Positions 7,189-9,198 of a stretch of DNA of 9,198 nt are shown in pieces (position 1 is the stretch's first letter; every line of letters begins with the position of its first letter). Both the position numbers and the translations under genes were made by a program. Source of the stretch: Gammaproteobacteria bacterium (GTDB taxonomy: Bacteria; Pseudomonadota; Gammaproteobacteria; UBA6429; Thiohalophilaceae). Below the pieces are notes generated by a model, which saw only the letters and a list, made by a program, of their open reading frames with translations, did not search any database and was not told the origin of the DNA. The DNA lies in NCBI GenBank assembly GCA_030593785.1, contig JAUVGM010000065.1, forward strand, positions 1-9,198, in the 5' to 3' direction.

Positions 7189-7987
7189 TAATAAAATTCT
7201 TTATTTTTTCAGCACAAAGTTTAGGACTTGAAATAAATGGTGCATGGCCTGTTTTTTCTAAAATTAATTGTTCCAGGTTAGAAAATATTTTTTCAAATTC
7301 ATTTTTTACTGATAATGGTACCAACGTATCATTTTCACCTAATACAAGCATTGTAGGGATTTCATTTTGTTTTTTACTTCTCAAATCTGTATTACTTAAA
7401 ATATCCAAACCCATTTCTAATGCTTTAAAATTTGGTTCGCCACGTTCATTTAATTTATTATTTAACTCGCGTAAATCATCTCGGGCCAAATCACTGCCGC
7501 GTGTTTGTAATGATAAAAATCGCTTTAATGTTTTTTTGTAATCTGTCTTTAAATCATTAGAAAAACCATCAAATACGAATTGTTCCATTGCATTATCCCA
7601 ACCGTTCTTTTTAGTAAAGCTGGGTGTTGTTGCAACCAGCACTACTTTTTCTAACGTTAAATTCTTTCTTTTTAAAATATTTTGTACTATCAACCCACCT
7701 AGAGACCAACCTATTAAACTTACAGGTTCTTCTAAATTTTTAATATATTCTTCAACAGCCTCAGTTAGCGCATCAAGGGTAAATTCATTTTTAATATCTT
7801 TACTATAACCAAAGCCAGGAAGATCTATTGCATGTGTTTGGCAGTGCTTAGAGATCAAGTCATTAAATTTCCCCCATAAGCCACCGTGCATGCCCCATCC
7901 GTGTAGAAGTACGACATTTTTGCCAGAGCCTTTTACTTCGCAATATAATTCATAAGTCACTATATAAAAGTTCCAAATAGCTACCAC
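7181..7987 (-). CDS. bioH: Pimeloyl-[acyl-carrier protein] methyl ester esterase BioH
   Basis: BioH is a cytosolic alpha/beta hydrolase that cleaves the methyl ester of pimeloyl-ACP methyl ester and ends the BioC-started elongation. In the 268-residue longest frame, the oxyanion-region motif is LLHGWG (27-32), followed by DLPGFGYS (55-62). The nucleophile elbow is GWSLGG with S95, the acid is D220 in GENDTLVP, and the base is H248 in GHAPFIS. The FLSLQT motif (158-162 region) in the cap is typical of BioH and sets it apart from general hydrolases. The given 5' end is a GTG directly after an in-frame stop, with no Shine-Dalgarno. A second GTG at 7960 (residue 10) aligns better with the start of E. 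coli BioH and is preceded by TGGAA, so the real protein probably has 259 residues. The gene lies between bioF, across a REP-like pair, and bioC, which it overlaps. Confidence 0.94.
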   Translation of the reverse strand: MVAIWNFYIVTYELYCEVKGSGKNVVLLHGWGMHGGLWGKFNDLISKHCQTHAIDLPGFGYSKDIKNEFTLDALTEAVEEYIKNLEEPVSLIGWSLGGLIVQNILKRKNLTLEKVVLVATTPSFTKKNGWDNAMEQFVFDGFSNDLKTDYKKTLKRFLSLQTRGSDLARDDLRELNNKLNERGEPNFKALEMGLDILSNTDLRSKKQNEIPTMLVLGENDTLVPLSVKNEFEKIFSNLEQLILEKTGHAPFISSPKLCAEKIKNFINE

Positions 7988-8019
7988 TTAAATAGTGATA
8001 TAAAAACATTAATCAACGA

Positions 8020-8107
8020 GTAGGATGGATCAAGGAACAAAGTGACGGATCCATCATTTTTCGCATCTTTTGTTGGTTCCGTCACTTTGTTCCTTGAACC
8101 AACCTAC
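8020..8107. repeat. Pair of inverted REP-like palindromic units between bioF and bioH
   Basis: Two 37-base units face each other, 8020-8056 on the plus strand and 8071-8107 on the minus strand, separated by a 14-base spacer. Each begins with the tetranucleotide GTAG and then forms its own 8-bp hairpin: GATGGATC with GATCCATC in the left unit, GTTGGTTC with GAACCAAC in the right. The units share a 20-base identical core and differ at only four positions. All four differences are A/T swaps that fall as two matched pairs, so each hairpin stays perfect. GTAG followed by a palindrome is the signature of REP elements mobilised by REP-associated tyrosine transposases. No transposase is in the window. 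The whole element can also fold into one long hairpin in the bioF-bioH mRNA, which could stabilise the upstream message or reduce readthrough. Confidence 0.75.
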
Positions 8108-8127
8108 ATATTTTTAAAGTCCAGAGG

Positions 8128-9198
8128 TCATTCAATGGTGGCTTCATTCAAGACTGCTAATAATTTATCTACATGTTCTTCTGTATGCGTAGCAGAAAAA
8201 GTGATTCTTAAACGCGCCGTACCTTCCGGCACAGTGGGTGGTCGAATTGCACTGATTAGTATATTTTTTTCTAATAATTTTTCACTCAGGTTCAGGGTTT
8301 GTTCGCTTGCACCGATAACAACCGGTTGAATTGCCGTTATTGAGTCCATTAAATTTAAACCCAGTTCCTCCGCACCTTTTCTAAACTGAGTAATAAGACT
8401 CGTTAGTTTTTCTCTTCGCCATGTTTCTTCTTCTAACATCCGTAAACTTGTTCTTGTTGCTGCCGCGATAGCAGCCGGCATTGCTGTAGTAAAAATATAA
8501 CTACGTGATTTTTGAATTAATGTTTCAATTAGCTCTTCACTACCTGCAACAAAAGCACCTGCAGTACCAAAGGATTTCCCTAGTGTTCCTAGCAAAACAG
8601 GCACTTGATTATTTTCAAGACCGAAGTGCTCAATGATACCTTTACCCTTCTTACCTAAAACGCCAATGCCATGAGCATCATCAATCATTAAGGTCGCATT
8701 ATTTTTTGTCGCCAAATCGACCAGTGTATTTAATGGTGCAAGATCACCATCCATGCTGAATACACCATCACTAATAATAAATTTATTAGCAGCCTCAGAA
8801 TCTATTAAACGCTGTTGTAAATTATTAGTATCGAGATGGGGATATCGAATTCGCTTTGCTCGTGATAGTAAAGCCGCATCTAATAAAGAGGCGTGATTCA
8901 ATTTATCTTCAAATATTTCACTGTGCCGATTACATAAGGCAGAAACAACGCCAAGATTTGCCATGTAACCGGTTGAATATAATAAGGCACGTTCAGAACC
9001 GATAAAATCGGCTAGTTCTTCTTCTAATGCATGGTGCTCAGCTGTATGACCTGAAACCAGATGGGCAGAACCACTGCCAACGCCATATTGATCGGACGCT
9101 TGTTTAAAACTTTTTATAACATCAGGATGATTTGCTAAACCAAGATAATCATTACTGCAAAAAGATAAAACCTTTTTGCCATTAATGATTGGTTCAAC
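8128..9198 (-). CDS. bioF: 8-amino-7-oxononanoate synthase BioF (5' end outside the window)
   Basis: BioF is a pyridoxal-phosphate enzyme that condenses pimeloyl-ACP (or pimeloyl-CoA) with L-alanine, releasing CO2, to make 8-amino-7-oxononanoate in biotin synthesis. The frame is open from the window edge at 9198, giving 356 visible residues. Comparison with E. coli BioF (384 residues) suggests about 30 N-terminal residues are missing. Visible marks, numbered from the edge, are SNDYLGL (15-21), GSGSAHLVSGHT (42-53), the cofactor-stacking histidine H102 in LNHASLL, GVFSMDGD (145-152), IDDAHG with D173 and H176, and the Schiff-base lysine K208 in GTLGKSFG. The end contains IRPPTVPEGTARLRI, typical of BioF. 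An internal ATG at 8964 is not the start, because essential motifs lie before it. It is the first visible gene of the operon, upstream of the REP-like pair and bioH. Confidence 0.96.
   Translation of the reverse strand, partial: VEPIINGKKVLSFCSNDYLGLANHPDVIKSFKQASDQYGVGSGSAHLVSGHTAEHHALEEELADFIGSERALLYSTGYMANLGVVSALCNRHSEIFEDKLNHASLLDAALLSRAKRIRYPHLDTNNLQQRLIDSEAANKFIISDGVFSMDGDLAPLNTLVDLATKNNATLMIDDAHGIGVLGKKGKGIIEHFGLENNQVPVLLGTLGKSFGTAGAFVAGSEELIETLIQKSRSYIFTTAMPAAIAAATRTSLRMLEEETWRREKLTSLITQFRKGAEELGLNLMDSITAIQPVVIGASEQTLNLSEKLLEKNILISAIRPPTVPEGTARLRITFSATHTEEHVDKLLAVLNEATIE

Noticed and set aside
7119..7541. Plus-strand open frame of 140 codons
   Set aside because: It lies opposite the well-supported bioH and bioC frames and its translation is low-complexity, rich in S, F and L, as expected from an antisense shadow.
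8020..8107. Short CRISPR array or insertion sequence ends
   Set aside because: There are only two units, inverted rather than direct, with no transposase between them and an internal palindrome in each, which fits REP-type elements better.
8042..8329. Plus-strand open frame of 95 codons
   Set aside because: It is antisense to the bioF 3' end and begins inside the REP-like pair; the bioF frame is clearly the coding one and this product matches no family I know.
8962..8964. Internal ATG as the start of BioF
   Set aside because: The frame stays open for 78 codons upstream to the window edge and those codons encode conserved BioF motifs such as SNDYLGL and GSGSAHLVSGHT.
1..9198. tRNA, rRNA or phage attachment sites
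   Set aside because: No cloverleaf-like sequence, conserved rRNA segment or integrase gene was seen in the intergenic DNA.

Overview
The window reads like a moderately AT-rich gammaproteobacterial chromosome. It carries a BioC/BioH-type pimelate branch of biotin synthesis, hybrid sensor kinases of a kind common in marine and sulfur- or methane-associated Gammaproteobacteria, and a GTAG-headed REP-type palindrome pair. I cannot name a genus from sequence alone. All five genes lie on the minus strand, so transcription runs from position 9198 towards position 1.

Region 1 (9198 to 6304) is part of a biotin operon in the order bioF (5' end cut by the window edge), bioH, bioC. BioC methylates malonyl-ACP to start the disguised pimelate chain. 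BioH removes that methyl group when the chain is complete. BioF joins pimeloyl-ACP to alanine. bioH and bioC overlap by 8 bases. bioF and bioH are separated by 140 bases that hold two 37-base REP-like units facing each other. No bioD follows bioC, although that is a frequent arrangement in related bacteria.

Region 2 (6303 to 5985) is a 319-base AT-rich gap without a gene. The end next to bioC has two weak hairpins that could end the biotin transcript. The rest could be the leader of the next operon. It has three hairpins, two of whose arm or loop words are repeated elsewhere in the leader, so alternative pairings are possible. The last hairpin is followed by a T-rich tract.

Region 3 (5984 to 90) is a two-gene signalling operon with 9 bases between the genes. 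The first gene encodes a receiver-ANTAR response regulator, which is expected to bind RNA and act as an antiterminator. The second encodes a 1765-residue hybrid histidine kinase. Its sensor modules, in order, are an NMT1/THI5-like periplasmic binding domain, an SBP_bac_3 domain, a periplasmic dCache-like domain and two cytoplasmic PAS domains. The first PAS keeps the heme-ligand histidine and distal arginine pattern of the oxygen sensor FixL. HisKA, HATPase_c and a terminal receiver follow. The likely logic is that periplasmic small-molecule signals and perhaps oxygen control the kinase, which controls an RNA-level output through the ANTAR protein. The ligand and the RNA targets are not visible here. 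Positions 1 to 89 downstream of the kinase hold nothing I can identify.
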